A stretch of 64,000 nt of DNA from Liolophura sinensis (lineage: Eukaryota > Mollusca > Polyplacophora > Chitonida > Chitonidae), in the NCBI RefSeq assembly GCF_032854445.1, contig NW_027018089.1:1-64000 (forward strand), read 5' to 3'. Every line of letters starts with the position of its first letter. Position 1 is the stretch's first letter. The translations under genes and the position numbers were made by a program. This document shows, piece after piece, positions 48,091 to 62,600 of this stretch. The notes beneath the pieces were generated by a model that saw only the letters and a program-made list of their open reading frames with translations, had not been told where the DNA came from and did no database searches.

Positions 48091-51000
48091 TTGAGATTGT
48101 CTTGGACTTAGAAATCAGACAATTGCTGGGTGAGTTAAATGGGCTTGGCCCAAAGATTTGACGTCTTCTGGGCTACCGAAGGGCACATAACTTATAGTCA
48201 AAAGTTGAATATAGTAATGACCAGTCGCGATTGTACAGAGTACAGTGTAGCCGATTTCAATTAACAAAAAGACCAGGCAAAAATGCAAAAGTGGAAAAAA
48301 TGTTCCAGTGCTGCTGGTAAGAGGCTAATCCGACGTATTTTGTGACGAGAAATCGAATGGTGCAAACCGCGTTGCTCTCCGACCAACACTTTTGGCTGTA
48401 GCGACAATTGAATGATCATTGATGTCATAATCACGTGCCCAGCAACGGCTCTTACTCCATGGAAACCAGGGATATTTGCAATTTTTTAACAGCTGCCTAT
48501 GCCTGGCCCAATTCCGCATCTTTTGGCACCTTATAAATGTGGGTCAGTGTTTAGTTGTACTTTTTACAACAGACTGTATCAAGTACCTTGTGTTTTTCAT
48601 GTACAAATGGTGTGGTTTTTCTACACGTAGATAAAGACATTGAGATTGTCTTGGACTTAAAAATAAGACAATTGCTGGGTGAGTTAAATGGGCTTGGCCC
48701 AAAGATTTCAGGTCTTCTGGGCTACCGAAGGGCACATAACTTATAGTCAAAAGTTGAATATAGTAATGACCAGTCGCGATTGTACAGAGTACAGTGTAGC
48801 CGGTTTCAATAAACAAAAAGACCAGGCAAAAATCCAAAAGTGGAAAAACTGTTCCAGTGCTACTAGTAAGAGGCTAATCCGACGTATTTTGTGACGAGAA
48901 ATCGAATGGTGCAATCCGCGTTGCTCTCCGACCAATACTTTTGGCTGTAGCGACAATTGAATGATCATTGATGTCATAATCACGTGCGTAGCAACGGCTC
49001 TTACTCCATGGAAACCAGGGAAATTTGCAATTTTTCAACAGCTGCCGATGCCTGGCTCAATTCCGCATCTTTTAGCAACTTACTGAAGTGGGTCAGTGTT
49101 CAGTTGTACTTTTTACAGCAGACTGTATCAAGTACCTTGTGTTTTTCATGTACAAATGGTTTGGTTTTTCTACACGTAGATAAAGACATTGAGATTGTCT
49201 TGGACTTAGAAGTAAGGCAATTGCTGGGTGAGTTAAATGGGCTTGGCCCAAAGATTTGACGTCTTCTGGGCTACCGAAGGGCACATAACATATAGTCAAA
49301 AGTTGAATATAGTAATGACCAGTCGCGATGGTACATAGTACAGTGTAGCCGATTTCAATTAACAAAAAGACCAGGCAAAAATGCAAAATTCAAAAAAATT
49401 GTTCCAGTGCTGCTGGTAAGAGGCTAACCCGACGTATTTTGTGACGAGAAATCGAATGGTGCAAACCGCGTTGCTCTCCGACCAATACTTTTGGCTGTAG
49501 TGACAATTGAATGATCATTGATGTCATAATCACGTGCCCAGCAACTTCTCTTACTCCATGGAAACCAGGAAAATTTGAAATTTTTCAACAGCTGCCGATG
49601 CCTGGCTAAATTCCGCATCTTTTGGCACCTTATTCATGTGGGTCTGTTGTCAGTTGTACTTTTTACAGCAGACTGCATCAAGTACCTTGTGATTTTTATG
49701 TACAAAAGGTGTGGTTTTTCTACACGTAGATGAAGACATTGAGATTATCTTTGACTTAGAAATAAGACAATTGCTGGGTGAGTTAAATGGGCTTGGCCCA
49801 AAGATTTCAGGTCTTCTGGGCTACCGAAGGGCACATAACTTATAGTCAAAAGTTGAATATAGTAATGACCAGTCGCGATTGTACAGAGAACAGTGTAGCC
49901 GGTTTCAATTAACAAAAAGACCAGGCAAAAATGCAAAAGTGGAAAAACTGTTCCAGCGCTACTAGTAAGAGGCTAATCCGACGTATTTTGTGACGAGAAA
50001 TCGAATGGTGCAATCCGCGTTGCTCTCCGACCAATACTTTTGGCTGTAGTGACATTTGAATGATCATTGATGTCATAATCACGTGCACAGCAACGGCTCT
50101 TACTCCATGGAAACCAGGGAAATTTGCAATTTTTCAAAAGCTGCCGATGCCTGGCTCAATTCTGCATCTTTTGGCACCTTACTGAAGTGGGTCAGTGTTC
50201 AGTTGTACTTTTTACAGCAGACTGTATCAAGTACCTTGTGTTTTTGATGTACAAAAGGTGTGGTTTTTCTACACGTAAATAAAGACATTGAGATTGTCTT
50301 GCACTTAGAAGTAACACAATTGCTGGGTGAGTTAAATGCGCTTAGCCCAAAGATTTCAGGTCTTCTGGGCTACCGAAGGGCACATAACTTATAGTCAAAA
50401 GTTGAATATAGTAATGACCAGTCGCGATTGTACAGAGTACAGTGTAGCCGATTTCAATTAACAAAAAGACCAGGTAAAAATGCAAAAGTGGAAAAACTGT
50501 TCCAGTGCTGCTGGTAAGAGGCTAATCCGACGTATTTTGTGACGAGAAATCGAATGGTGCAAACCGCGTTGCTCTCCGACCATTAATTTTGGCTGTAGCG
50601 ACAATTTAATGATCATTGATGTCATAATCACTTGCCCAGCAACGGTTCTAACTCCATGGAAACCAGGGAAATTTGCAATTTTTTAACAGCTGCCGATGCC
50701 TGGCTAAATTCCGCATCTTTTGCCACCTTATAAATGTGAGTCAGTGTTTAGTTGTACTTTTTACAGCAGACTGTATCAAGTACCTTGTGTTTTTTATGTA
50801 CAAATGGTTTTGTTTTTCTACACGTAGATAAAGACATTGAGATTGTCTTGGACTTAGAAATCAGACATTTGCTGGGTGAGTTAAATGGGCTTGGCCCAAA
50901 GATTTCAGGTCTTCTGGGCTACCGAAGGGCACATAACTTATAGTCAAAACTTGAATATAGTAATGACCAGTCGCGATTGTACAGAGTACAGTGTAGCCGA

Positions 51001-54000
51001 TTTCAATTAACAAAAAGACCAGGCAAAAATGCAAAATTCGAAAAATTGTTCCAGTGCTGCTGGTAAGAGGCTAATCCGACGTATTTTGTGACGAGAAATC
51101 GAATGGTGCAAACCGCGTTGCTCTCCGACCAATAATTTTGGCTATAGTGACAATTGAATGATCATTGGTGTCATAATCACGTGCGTATCAACGGCTCTTA
51201 CTCCATGGAAACCAGGGAAATTTGCAATTTTTCAACAGCTGCCGATGCCTGGCTAAATTCTGCATCTTTTGCCACCTTATTCATGTGGGTCTGTTGTCAG
51301 TTGTACTTTTTACAGCAGACTGTATCAAGTACCTTGTGATTTTTATGTACAAAAGGTGTGGTTTTTCTACACGTAAATAAAGACATTGAGATTGTCTTGC
51401 ACTTAGAAGTAACACAATTGCTGGGTGAGTTAAATGCGCTTAGCCCAAAGATTTCAGGTCTTCTGGGCTACCGAAAGGCACATAACTTATAGTCAAAAGT
51501 TGAATATAGTAATGACCAGTCGCGATTGTACAGAGTACAGTATAGCCGATTTCAATTAACAAAAAGACCAGGTAAAAATGCAAAAGTGGAAAAACTGTTC
51601 CAGTGCTGCTGGTAAGAGGCTAATCCGACGTATTTTGTGACGAGAAATCGAATGGTGCAAACCGCGTTGCTCTCCGACCAATACTTTTGGCTGTAGCGAC
51701 AATTCAATGATCATTGATGTCATAATCACGTGCCCAGCAACGGCTCTAACTCCATGGAAACCAGGGAAATTTCCAATTTTTTAACAGCTGCCGATGCCTG
51801 GCTAAATTCCGCATCTTTTGGCACCTTATAAATGTGAGTCAGTGTTTAGTTGTACTTTTAACAGCAGACTGTATCAAGTACCTTGTGTTTTTCATGTACA
51901 AATGGTGTGGTTTTTCTACACGTAGATAAAGACATTGAGATTGTCTTGGACTTAGAAGTAAGGCAATTGCTGGGTGAGTTGAATGGGCTTAGCCCAAAGA
52001 TTTGACGTCTTCTGGGCTACCGAAGGGCACATAACTTATAGTCAAAAGTTGAATATAGTAATGACCAGTCGCGATGGTACATAGTACAGTGTAGCCGATT
52101 TCAATTAACAAAAAGACCAGGCAAAAATGCAAAAGTGGAAAAAATATTCCAGTGTTACTGGTAAGAGATTAATCCAACGTATTTTGTGACGAGAAATCGA
52201 ATGGTGCAAACCGCGTTGCTCTCCGACCAATACTTTTGGCTGTAGTGACAATTAAATGATCATTTATGTCATAATCACGTGCCCAGCAACGTCTCTTACT
52301 CCATGGAAACCAGGAAAATTTGCAATTTTTCAACAGCTGCCGATGCCTGGCTAAATTCCGCATCTTTTGGCACCTTATTCTTGTGGGTCTGTTGTCAGTT
52401 GTACTTTTTACAGCAGACTGTATCAAGTACCTTGTGATTTTTATGTACAAAAGATGTGGTTTTTCTACACGTAAATGAAGACATTGAGATTGTCTTGGAC
52501 TTAGAAATAAGACAATTGCTGGGTGAGTTAAATGGGCTTGGCCCAAAGATTTCAGGTCTTCTGGGCTACCGAAGGGCACATAACTTATAGTCAAAAGTTG
52601 AATATAGTAATGACCAGTCGCGATTGTACAGAGTACAGTGTAGCCGGTTTCAATTAACAAAAAGACCAGGCAAAAATGCAAAAGTGGAAAAACTGTTCCA
52701 GTGCTACTAGTAAGAGGCTAATCCGACGTATTTTGTGACGAGAAATCGAATGGTGCAATCCGCGTTGCTCTCCGACCAATAATTTTGGCTGTAGTGACAA
52801 TTGAATGATCATTGATGTCATAATCACGTGCCCAGCAACGGCTCTTACTCCATGGAAACCAGGGAAATTTGCAATTTTTCAACAGCTGCCTATGCCTGGC
52901 TGAATCCCGCATCTTTAGGCACCTTATTCATGTGAGTCTGTTGTCAGTTGTACTTTTTACAGCAGACTGTATCAAGTACCGTGTGATTTTTATGTACAAA
53001 AGGTGTGGTTTTTCAACACGTAAATAAAGACATTGAGATTGTCTTGCACTTAGAAGTAACACAATTGCTGGGTGAGTTAAATGCGCTTAGCCCAAAGATT
53101 TGACGTCTTCTGGGTTACCGAAGGGCACATAACATATAGTCAAAAGTTGAATATAGTAATGACCAGTCGCGATTGTACAGAGAACAGTGTAGCCGGTTTC
53201 AATTAACAAAAAGACCAGGCAAAAATGCAAAAGTGGAAAAACTGTTCCAGTGCTACTAGTAAGAGGCTAACCCGACGTATTTTGTGACGAGAAATCGAAT
53301 GGTGCAATCCGCGTTGCTCTCCGACGAATACTTTTGGCTGTAGTGACAATTGAATGATCATTGATGTCATAATCACGTGCCCAGCAACGGCTCTTACTCC
53401 ATGGAAACCAGGGAAATTTGCAATTTTTCAACAGCTGCCGATGCCTGGCTCCATTCTGCATCTTTTGGCACCTTACTGAAGTGGGTCAGTGTTCAGTTGT
53501 ACTTTTTACAGCAGACTGTATCAAGTACCTTGTGTTTTTTATGTACAAAAGGTGTGGTTTTTCTACACGTAGATAAAGACATTGAAATTGTCTTGCACTT
53601 AGAAGTAAGGCAATTGCTGGGTGAGTTATATGGGCTTAGCCCAAAGATTTCACGTCTTCTGGGCTACCGAAGGGCACATAACTTATAGTCAAAAGTTGAA
53701 TATAGTAATGACCAGTCGCGATTGTACAGAGTACAGAGTAGCCGGTTTCAATTAACAAAAAGACCAGGCAAAAATGCAAAAGTGGAAAAACTGTTCCAGT
53801 GCAACTGGTAAGAGGCTAATCCGACGTATTTTGTGACGAGAAATCGAATGGTGCAAACCGCGCTGCTCTCCGACCAATACTTTTGGCTGTGGCGACAATT
53901 GAATGATCATTTATGTCATAATCACGTGCCCAGCAACGGCTCTTACTCCATGGAAACCAGGGAAATTTGCAATTTTTCAACAGCTGCCGATGCCTGGCTC

Positions 54001-56695
54001 AATTCCGCATCTTTTGGCACCTTACTGAAGTGGGTCAGTGTTCAGTTGTACTTTTTACAGCAGACTGTATCAAGTACCTTGTGTTTTTTATGTACAAAAG
54101 GTGTGGTTTTTCTACACGTAGATAAAGACATTGAGATTGTCTTGCACTTAGAAATAAAACAATTGCTGGGTGAGTTATATGGGCTTAGCCCAAAGATTTC
54201 ACGTCTTCTGGGCTACCGAAGGGCACATAACTTATAGTCAAAAGTTGAATATAGTAATGACCAGTCGCCATTGTACAGAGTACAGTGTAGCCGATTTCAA
54301 TTAACAAAAAGATCAGGCAAAAATGCAAAAGTGGAAAAACTGTTCCAGTGCTACTAGTAAGAGGCTAATCCGACGTATTTTGTGACGAGAAATCGAATGG
54401 TGCAAACCGCTTTGCTCTCCGACCAATACTTTTGGCTGTGGCGACAATTGAATGATCATTGATGTCATAATCACGTGCCCAGCAACGGCTCTTTCTCCAT
54501 GGAAACCAGGGAAATTTGCAATTTTTCAACAGCTGCCGATGCCTGGCTCAATTCCGCATCTTTTGGCACCTTACTGAAGTGGGTCAGTGTTCAGTTGTAC
54601 TTTTTACAGCAGACTGTATCAAGTACCTTGTGTTTTTCATGTACAAATGGTGTGGTTTTTCTACACGTAGATAAAGACATTGAGATTGTCTTCGACTTAG
54701 AAGTAAGGCAATTGCTGGGTGAGTTAAATGGGCTTAGCCCAAAGATTTGACGTCTTCTGGGCTACCGAAGGGCACATAACATATAGTCAAAAGTTGAATA
54801 TAGTAATGACCAGTCGCGATGGTACATAGTACAGTGTAGCCGATTTCAATTAACAAAAAGACCAGGCAAAAATGCAAAATTCAAAAAAACTGTTCCAGTG
54901 CTGCTGGTAAGAGGCTAATCCGACGTATTTTGTGACGAGAAATCGAATGGTGCAAACCGCGTTGCTCTCCGACCAATACTTTTGGCTGTAGTGACAATTG
55001 AATGATCATTGATGTCATAATCACGTGCGTAGCAACGGCTCTTACTCCATGGAAACCAGGAAAATTTGCAATTTTTCAACAGCTGCCGATGCCTGGCTAA
55101 ATTCCGCATCTTTTGGCACCTTATTCATGTGGGTCTGTTGTCAGTTGTACTTTTTACAGCAGACTGTATCAAGTACCGTGTGATTTTTATGTACAAAAGG
55201 TGTGGTTTTTCTACACGTAAATGAAAACATTGAGATTGTCTTGGACTTAGAAATAAGACTATTGCCGGGTGAGTTAAATGGGCTTGGCCCAAAGATTTCA
55301 GGTCTTCTGGGCTACCGAAGGGCACATAATTTATAGTCAAAAGTTGAATATAGTAATGACCAGTCGCGATTGTACAGAGTACAGTGTAGCCGATTTCAAT
55401 TAACAAAAACACCAGGCAAAAATGCAAAAGTGGAAAAACTGTTCCAGTGCTACTAGTAAGAGGCTAATCCGACGTATTTTGTGACGAGAAATCGAATGGT
55501 GCAACCCGCGTTGCTCTCCGACGAATACTTTTGGCTGTAGTGACAATTGAATGATCATTGATGTCATAATCACGTGCACAGCAACGGCTCTTACTCCATG
55601 GAAACCAGGGATATTTGCAATTTTTCAACAGCTGCCGATGCCTGGCTCCATTCTGCATCTTTTGGCACCTTACTGAAGTGGGTCAGTGTTCAGTTGTACT
55701 TTTTACAGCAGACTGTATCAAGTACCTTGTGTTTTTTATGTAGAAAAGGTGTGGTTTTTCTACACGTAAATAAAGACATTGAGATTTTCTTGCTCTTAGA
55801 AGTAACACAATTGCTGGGTGAGTTAAATGCGCTTAGCCCAAAGATTTCACGTCTTCTGGGCTACCGAAGGGCACATAACTTATAGTCAAAAGTTGAATAT
55901 AGTAATGACCAGTCGCGATTGTACAGAGAACAGTGTAGCCGGTTTCAATTAACAAAAAGACCAGGCAAAAATGCAAAAGTGGAAAAACTGTTCCAGTGCT
56001 ACTAGTAAGAGGCTAATCCGACGTATTTTGTGACGAGAAATCGAATGGTGCAATCCGCGTTGCTCTCCGACCAATACTTTTGGCTGTGGCGACAATTGAA
56101 TGATCATTGATGTCATAATCACGTGCCCAGCAACGGCTCTTACTCCATGGAAACCAGGGAAATTTGCAATTTTTCAACAGCTGCCGATGCCTGGCTCAAT
56201 TCCGCATCTTTTGGCACCTTACTGAAGTGGGTCAGTGTTCAGTTGTACTTTTTACAGCAGACTGTATCAAGTACCTTGTGTTTTTTATGTACAAAAGGTG
56301 TGGTTTTTCTACACGTAGATAAAGACATTGAGATTGTCTTGCACTTAGAAGTAAGGCAATTGCTGGGTGAGTTATATGGGCTTAGCCCAAAGATTTCACG
56401 TCTTCTGGGCTACCGAAGGGCACATAACTTATAGTCAAAAGTTGAATATAGTAATGACCAGTCGCGATTGTACAGAGTACAGTGTAGCCGATTTCAATTA
56501 ACAAAAAGACCAGGCAAAAATGCAAAAGTGGAAAAACTGTTCCAGTGCTACTAGTAAGAGGCTAATCCGACGTATTTTGTGACGAGAAATCGAATGGTGC
56601 AAACCGCGTTGCTCTCCGACCAATACTTTTGGCTGTAGCGACAATTGAATGATCATTGATGTCATAATCACGTGCCCAGCAACGGCTCTTACTCC
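48091..56695 (+). repeat. Satellite block A (right), first part
   Basis: Phase points are 48,459, 49,008, 49,558, 50,107, 50,656, 51,205, 51,754, 52,303, 52,852, 53,401, 53,950, 54,499, 55,049, 55,598 and 56,147. Spacing is 549 bp with only two 550-bp steps. The TTATAAATG, TTATTCATG and TTACTGAAG types alternate without a simple period. Many copies carry 'caaaattcaaaaaa' in place of 'caaaagtggaaaaa'. Confidence 0.95.
53401..53688 (+). other. Representative plus-strand open frame of the satellite monomer
   Basis: Starting at the ATG of CCATGG, many A monomers have a 95-codon frame beginning METREICNFSTAADAWLNS and ending GYRRAHNL, then TAG. It includes a conserved stretch HVDKDIEIVL. Near-identical frames recur, for example at 13,761, 14,850, 18,652, 56,147 and 57,795. 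In B and C monomers a one-base difference in the T/A run shifts the frame and shortens it. No known domain is recognised. Variation between copies includes amino-acid changes at what would be single codons (His/Asp/Arg). I regard this as probably non-coding. Confidence 0.3.
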
Positions 56696-59600
56696 ATGGA
56701 AACCAGGGAAATTTGCAATTTTTCAACAGCTGCCGATGCCTGGCTCAATTCCGCATCTTTTGGCACCTTACTGAAGTGGGTCAGTGTTCAGTTGTACTTT
56801 TTACAGCAGACTGTATCAAGTACCTTGTGTTTTTCACGTACAAATGGTGTGGTTTTTCTACACGTAGATAAAGACATTGAGATTGTCTTGGACTTAGAAG
56901 TAAGGCAATTGCTGGGTGAGTTAAATGGGCTTAGCCCAAAGATTTGACGTCTTCTGGGCTACCGAAGGGCACATAACATATAGTCAAAAGTTGAATATAG
57001 TAATGACCAGTCGCGATGGTACATAGTACAGTGTAGCCGATTTCAATTAACAAAAAGACCAGGCAAAAATGCAAAATTCAAAAAAACTGTTCCAGTGCTG
57101 CTGGTAAGAGGCTAATCCGACGTATTTTGTGACGAGAAATCGAATGGTGCAATCCGCGTTGCTCTCCGACGAATACTTTTGGCTGTAGTGACAATTGAAT
57201 GATCATTGATTTCATAATCACGTGCCCAGCAACATCTCTTACTCCATGGAAACCAGGAAAACTTGCAATTTTTCAACAGCTGCCGATGCCTGGCTAAATT
57301 CCGCATCTTTTGCCACCTTATTCATGTGGGTCTGTTGTCAGTTGTACTTTTTACAGCAGACTGTATCAAGTACCTTGTGATTTTTATGTACAAATGGTGT
57401 GGTTTTTCTACACGTAAATGAAGACAATGAGATTGTCTTGCACTTAGAAGTAACACAATTGCTGGGTGAGTTAAATGCGCTTAGCCCAAAGATTTCAGGT
57501 CTTCTGGGCTACCGAAGGGCACATAACTTATAGTCAAAAGTTGAATATAGTAATGACCAGTCGCGATTGTACAGAGAACAGTGTAGCCGGTTTCAATTAA
57601 CAAAAAGACCAGACAAAAATGCAAAAGTGGAAAAACTGTTCCAGTGCTACTAGTAAGAGGCTAATCCGACGTATTTTGTGACGAGAAATCAAATGGTGCA
57701 ATCCGCGTTGCTCTCCGACCAATACTTTTGGCTGTAGTGACAATTGAATGATCATTGATGTCATAATCACGTGCCCAGCAACGGCTCTTACTCCATGGAA
57801 ACCAGGGAAATTTGCAATTTTTCAACAGCTGCCGATGCCTGGCTCAATTCTGCATCTTTTGGCACCTTACTGAAGTGGGTCAGTGATCAGTTGTACTTTT
57901 TACAGCAGACTGTATCAAGTACCTTGTGTTTTTTATGTACAAAAGGTGTGGTTTTTCTACACGTAGATAAAGACATTGAGATTGTCTTGCACTTAGAAGT
58001 AACACAATTGCTGAGTGAGTTATATGGGCTTAGCCCAAAGATTTCACGTCTTCTGGGCTACCGAAGGGCACATAACTTATAGTCAAATGTTGAATATAGT
58101 AATGACCAGTCGCGATTGTACAGAGTACAGTGTAGCCGATTTCAATTAACAAAAAGACCAGGCAAAAATGCAAAAGTGGAAAAACTCTTCCAGTGCTACT
58201 AGTAAGAGGCTAATCCGACGTATTTTGTGACGAGAAATCGAATGGTGCAAACCGCGTTGCTCTCCGACCAATACTTTTGGCTGTGGCGACAATTGAATGA
58301 TCATTGATGTCATAATCACGTGCCCAGCAACGGCTCTTACTCCATGGAAACCAGGGAAATTTGCAATTTTTCAACAGCTGCCGATGCCTGGCTCAATTCC
58401 GCATCTTTTGGCACCTTACTGAAGTGGGTCAGTGTTCAGTTGTACTTTTTACAGCAGACTGTATCAAGTACCTTGTGTTTTTTATGTAGAAAAGGTGTGG
58501 TTTTTCTACACGTAGATAAAGACATTGAGATTGTCTTGCACTTAGAAGTAAGGCAATTGCTGGGTGAGTTATATGGGCTTAGCCCAAAGATTTGACGTCT
58601 TCTGGGCTACCGAAGGGCACATAACATATAGTCAAAAGTTGAATATAGTAATGACCAGTCGCGATTGTACAGAGTACAGTGTAGCCGATTTCAATTAACA
58701 AAAAGACCAGGCAAAAATGCAAAATTCAAAAAAACTGTTCCAGTGCTGCTGGTAAGAGGCTAATCCGACGTATTTTGTGACGAGAAATCGAATGGTGCAA
58801 ACCGGGTTGCTCTCCGACGAATACTTTTGGCTGTAGTGACAATTGAATGATCATTGATGGCATAATCACGTGCCCAGCAACGTCTCTTACTCCATGGAAA
58901 CCAGGAAATCTTGCAATTTTTCAACAGCTGCCGATGCCTGGCTAAATTCCGCATCTTTTGGCACCTTATTCATGTGGGTCTGTTGTCAGTTGTACTTTTT
59001 ACAGCAGACTGTATCAAGTACCTTGTGATTTTTATGTACAAAAGGTGTGGTTTTTCTACACGTAAATGAAGACATTGAGATTGTCTTGGACTTAGAAATA
59101 AGACAATTGCTGGGTGAGTTAAATGGGCTTGGCCCAAAGATTTCAGGTCTTCTGGGCTACCGAAGGGCACATAACTTATAGTCAAAAGTTGAATATAGTA
59201 ATGACCAGTCGCGATTGTACAGAGTACAGTGTAGCCGATTTCAATTAACAAAAAGACCAGGCAAAAATGCAAAAGTGGAAAAACTGTTCCAGTGCTACTA
59301 GTAAGAGGCTAATCCGACGTATTTTGTGACGAGAAATCGAATGGTGCAATCCGCGTTGCTCTCCGACCAATACTTTTGGCTGTAGTGACAATTGAATGAT
59401 CATTGATGTCATAATCACGTGCACAGCAACGGCTCTTACTCCATGGAAACCAGGGAAATTTGCAATTTTTCAACAGCTGCCGATGCCTGCCTCAATTCCG
59501 CGTCTTTTGGCACCTTATTCATGTGGGTCTGTGGTCAGTTGTACTTTTTACAGCAGACTGTATCAAGTACCTTGTGTTTTTCATGTACAAAAGGTGTGGT

Positions 59601-62600
59601 TTTTCTACACGTAGATAAAGACATTGAGATTGTCTTCGACTTAGAAGTAAGGCAATTGCTGGGTGAGTTAAATGGGCTTAGCCCAAAGATTTGACGTCTT
59701 CTGGGCTACCGAAGGGCACATAACATATAGTCAAAAGTTGAATATAGTAATGACCAGTCGCGATGGTACATAGTACAGTGTAGCCGATTTCAATTAACAA
59801 AAAGACCAGGCAAAAATGCAAAATTCGAAAAATTGTTCCAGTGCTGCTGGTAAGAGGCTAATCCGACGTATTTTGTGACGACAAATCGAATGGTGCAAAC
59901 CGCGTTGCTCTCCGACCAATACTTTTGGCTGTGGCGACAATTGAGTGATCATTGATGTCATAATCACGTGCCCAGCAACGGCTCTTACTCCATGGAAACC
60001 AGGGAAATTTGCAATTTTTCAACAGCTGCCGATGCCTGGCTGAATTCTGCATCTTTTGGCACCTTATTCATGTGAGTCTGTTGTCAGTTGTACTTTTTAC
60101 AGCAGACTGTATCAAGTACCTTGTGATTTTTATGTACAAATGGTGTGGTTTTTCTACACGTAAATAAAGACATTGAGATTGTCTTGCACTTAGAAGTAAC
60201 ACAATTGCTGGGTGAGTTAAATGCGCTTAGCCCAAAGATTTCAGGTCTTCTGGGCTACCGAAGGGCACATAACTTATAGTCAAAAGTTGAATATAGTAAT
60301 GACCAGTCGCGATTGTACAGAGAACAGTGTAGCCGGTTTCAATTAACAAAAAGACCAGGCAAAAATGCAAAAGTGGAAAAACTGTTCCAGTGCTACTAGT
60401 AAGAGGCTAATCCGACGTATTTTGTGACGAGAAATCGAATGGTGCAAACCGCGTTGCTCTCCGACCAATACTTTTGGCTGTGGCGACAATTGAATGATCA
60501 TTGATGTCATAATCACGTGCCCAGCAACGGCTCTTACTCCATGGAAACCAGGGAAATTTGCAATTTTTCAACAGCTGCCGATGCCTGGCTCAATTCCGCA
60601 TCTTTAGGCACCTTACTGAAGTGGGTCAGTGTTCAGTTGTACTTTTTACAGCAGACTGTATCAAGTACCTTGTGTTTTTCACGTACAAATGGTGTGGTTT
60701 TTCTACACGTAGATAAAGACATTGAGATTGTCTTGGACTTAGAAGTAAGGCAATTGCTGGGTGAGTTAAATGGGCTTAGCCCAAAGATTTGACGTCTTCT
60801 GGGCTACCGAAGGGCACATAACATATAGTCAAAAGTTGAATATAGTAATGACCAGTCGCGATGGTACATAGTACAGTGTAGCCGATTTCAATTAACAAAA
60901 AGACCAGGCAAAAATGCAAAATTCAAAAAACTGTTCCAGTGCTGCTGGTAAGAGGCTAATCCGACGTATTTTGTGACGAGAAATCGAATGGTGCAATCCG
61001 CGTTGCTCTCCGACGAATACTTTTGGCTGTAGTGACAATTGAATGATCATTGATTTCATAATCACGTGCCCAGCAACATCTCTTACTCCATGGAAACCAG
61101 GAAAACTTGCAATTTTTCAACAGCTGCCGATGCCTGGCTAAATTCCGCATCTTTTGCCACCTTATTCATGTGGGTCTGTTGTTAGTTGTACTTTTTACAG
61201 CAGACTGTATCAAGTACCTTGTGATTTTTATGTACAAAAGGTGTGGTTTTTCTACACGTAAATGAAGACAATGAGATTGTCTTGCACTTAGAAGTAACAC
61301 AATTGCTGGGTGAGTTAAATGCGCTTAGCCCAAAGATTTCAGGTCTTCTGGGCTACCGAAGGGCACATAACTTATAGTCAAAAGTTGAATATAGTAATGA
61401 CCAGTCGCGATTGTACAGAGAACAGTGTAGCCGGTTTCAATTAACAAAAAGACCAGGCAAAAATGCAAAAGTGGAAAAACTGTTCCAGTGCTACTAGTAA
61501 GAGGCTAATCCGACGTATTTTGTGACGAGAAATCGAATGGTGCAATCCGCGTTGCTCTCCGACCAATACTTTTGGCTGTCGTGACAATTGAATGATCATT
61601 GATGTCATAATCACGTGCCCAGCAACGGCTCTTACTCCATGGAAACCAGGAAAATTTGCAATTTTTCAACAGCTGCCGATGCCTGGCTAAATTCCGCATC
61701 TTTTGTTACAATATTCATGTGGGTCTGTTGTCAGTTGTACTTTTTACAGCAGACTGTATCAAGTACCTTTTGATTTTTATGTACAAAAGGTGTGGTTTTT
61801 CTGCACGTAAATGAAGACATTGAGATTGTCTTGGACTTAGAAATAAGACAATTGCTGGGTGAGTTAAATGGGCTTGGCCCAAAGATTTCAGGTCTTCTGG
61901 GCTACCGAAGGGCACATAACTTATAGTCAAAAGTTGAATATAGTAATGACCAGTCGCGATTGTACAGAGTACAGTGTAGCCGGTTTCAATTAACAAAAAG
62001 ACCAGGCAAAAATGCAAAAGTGGAAAAACTGTTCCAGTGCTACTAGTAAAAGGCTAATCCGACGTATTTTGTGACGAGAAATCGAATGGTGCAATCCGCG
62101 TTGCTCTCCGACGAATACTTTTGGCTGTAGTGACAATTGAATGATCATTGATATCATAATCACGTGCACAGCAACGGCTCTTACTCCATGGAAACCAGGG
62201 AAATTTGCAATTTTTCAACAGCTGCCGATGCCTGGATCAATTCCGCGTCTTTTGGCACCTTATTCATGTGTGTCTGTGGTCAGTTGTACTTTTTATAGCA
62301 CACTGTATCAAGTACCTTGTGTTTTTCATGTACAAAAGGTGTGGTTTTTCTACACGTAGATAAAGACATTGAGATTGTCTTCGACTTAGAAGTAAGGCAA
62401 TTGCTGGGTGAGTTAAATGGGTTTAGCCCAAAGATTTGACGTCTTCTGGGCTACCGAAGGGCACATAACATATAGTCAAAAGTTGAATATAGTAATGACC
62501 AGTCGCGATGGTACATAGTACAGTGTAGCCGATTTCAATTAACAAAAAGACCAGGCAAAAATTCAAAATTCGAAAAATTGTTCCAGTGCTGCTGGTAAGA

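Noticed and set aside
48330-48370. Pol III B-box or tRNA-like element around 'gaaatcgaatggtgc'
   Set aside because: Only a partial match to the B-box core, no A-box at suitable spacing, and no cloverleaf or T-run terminator.
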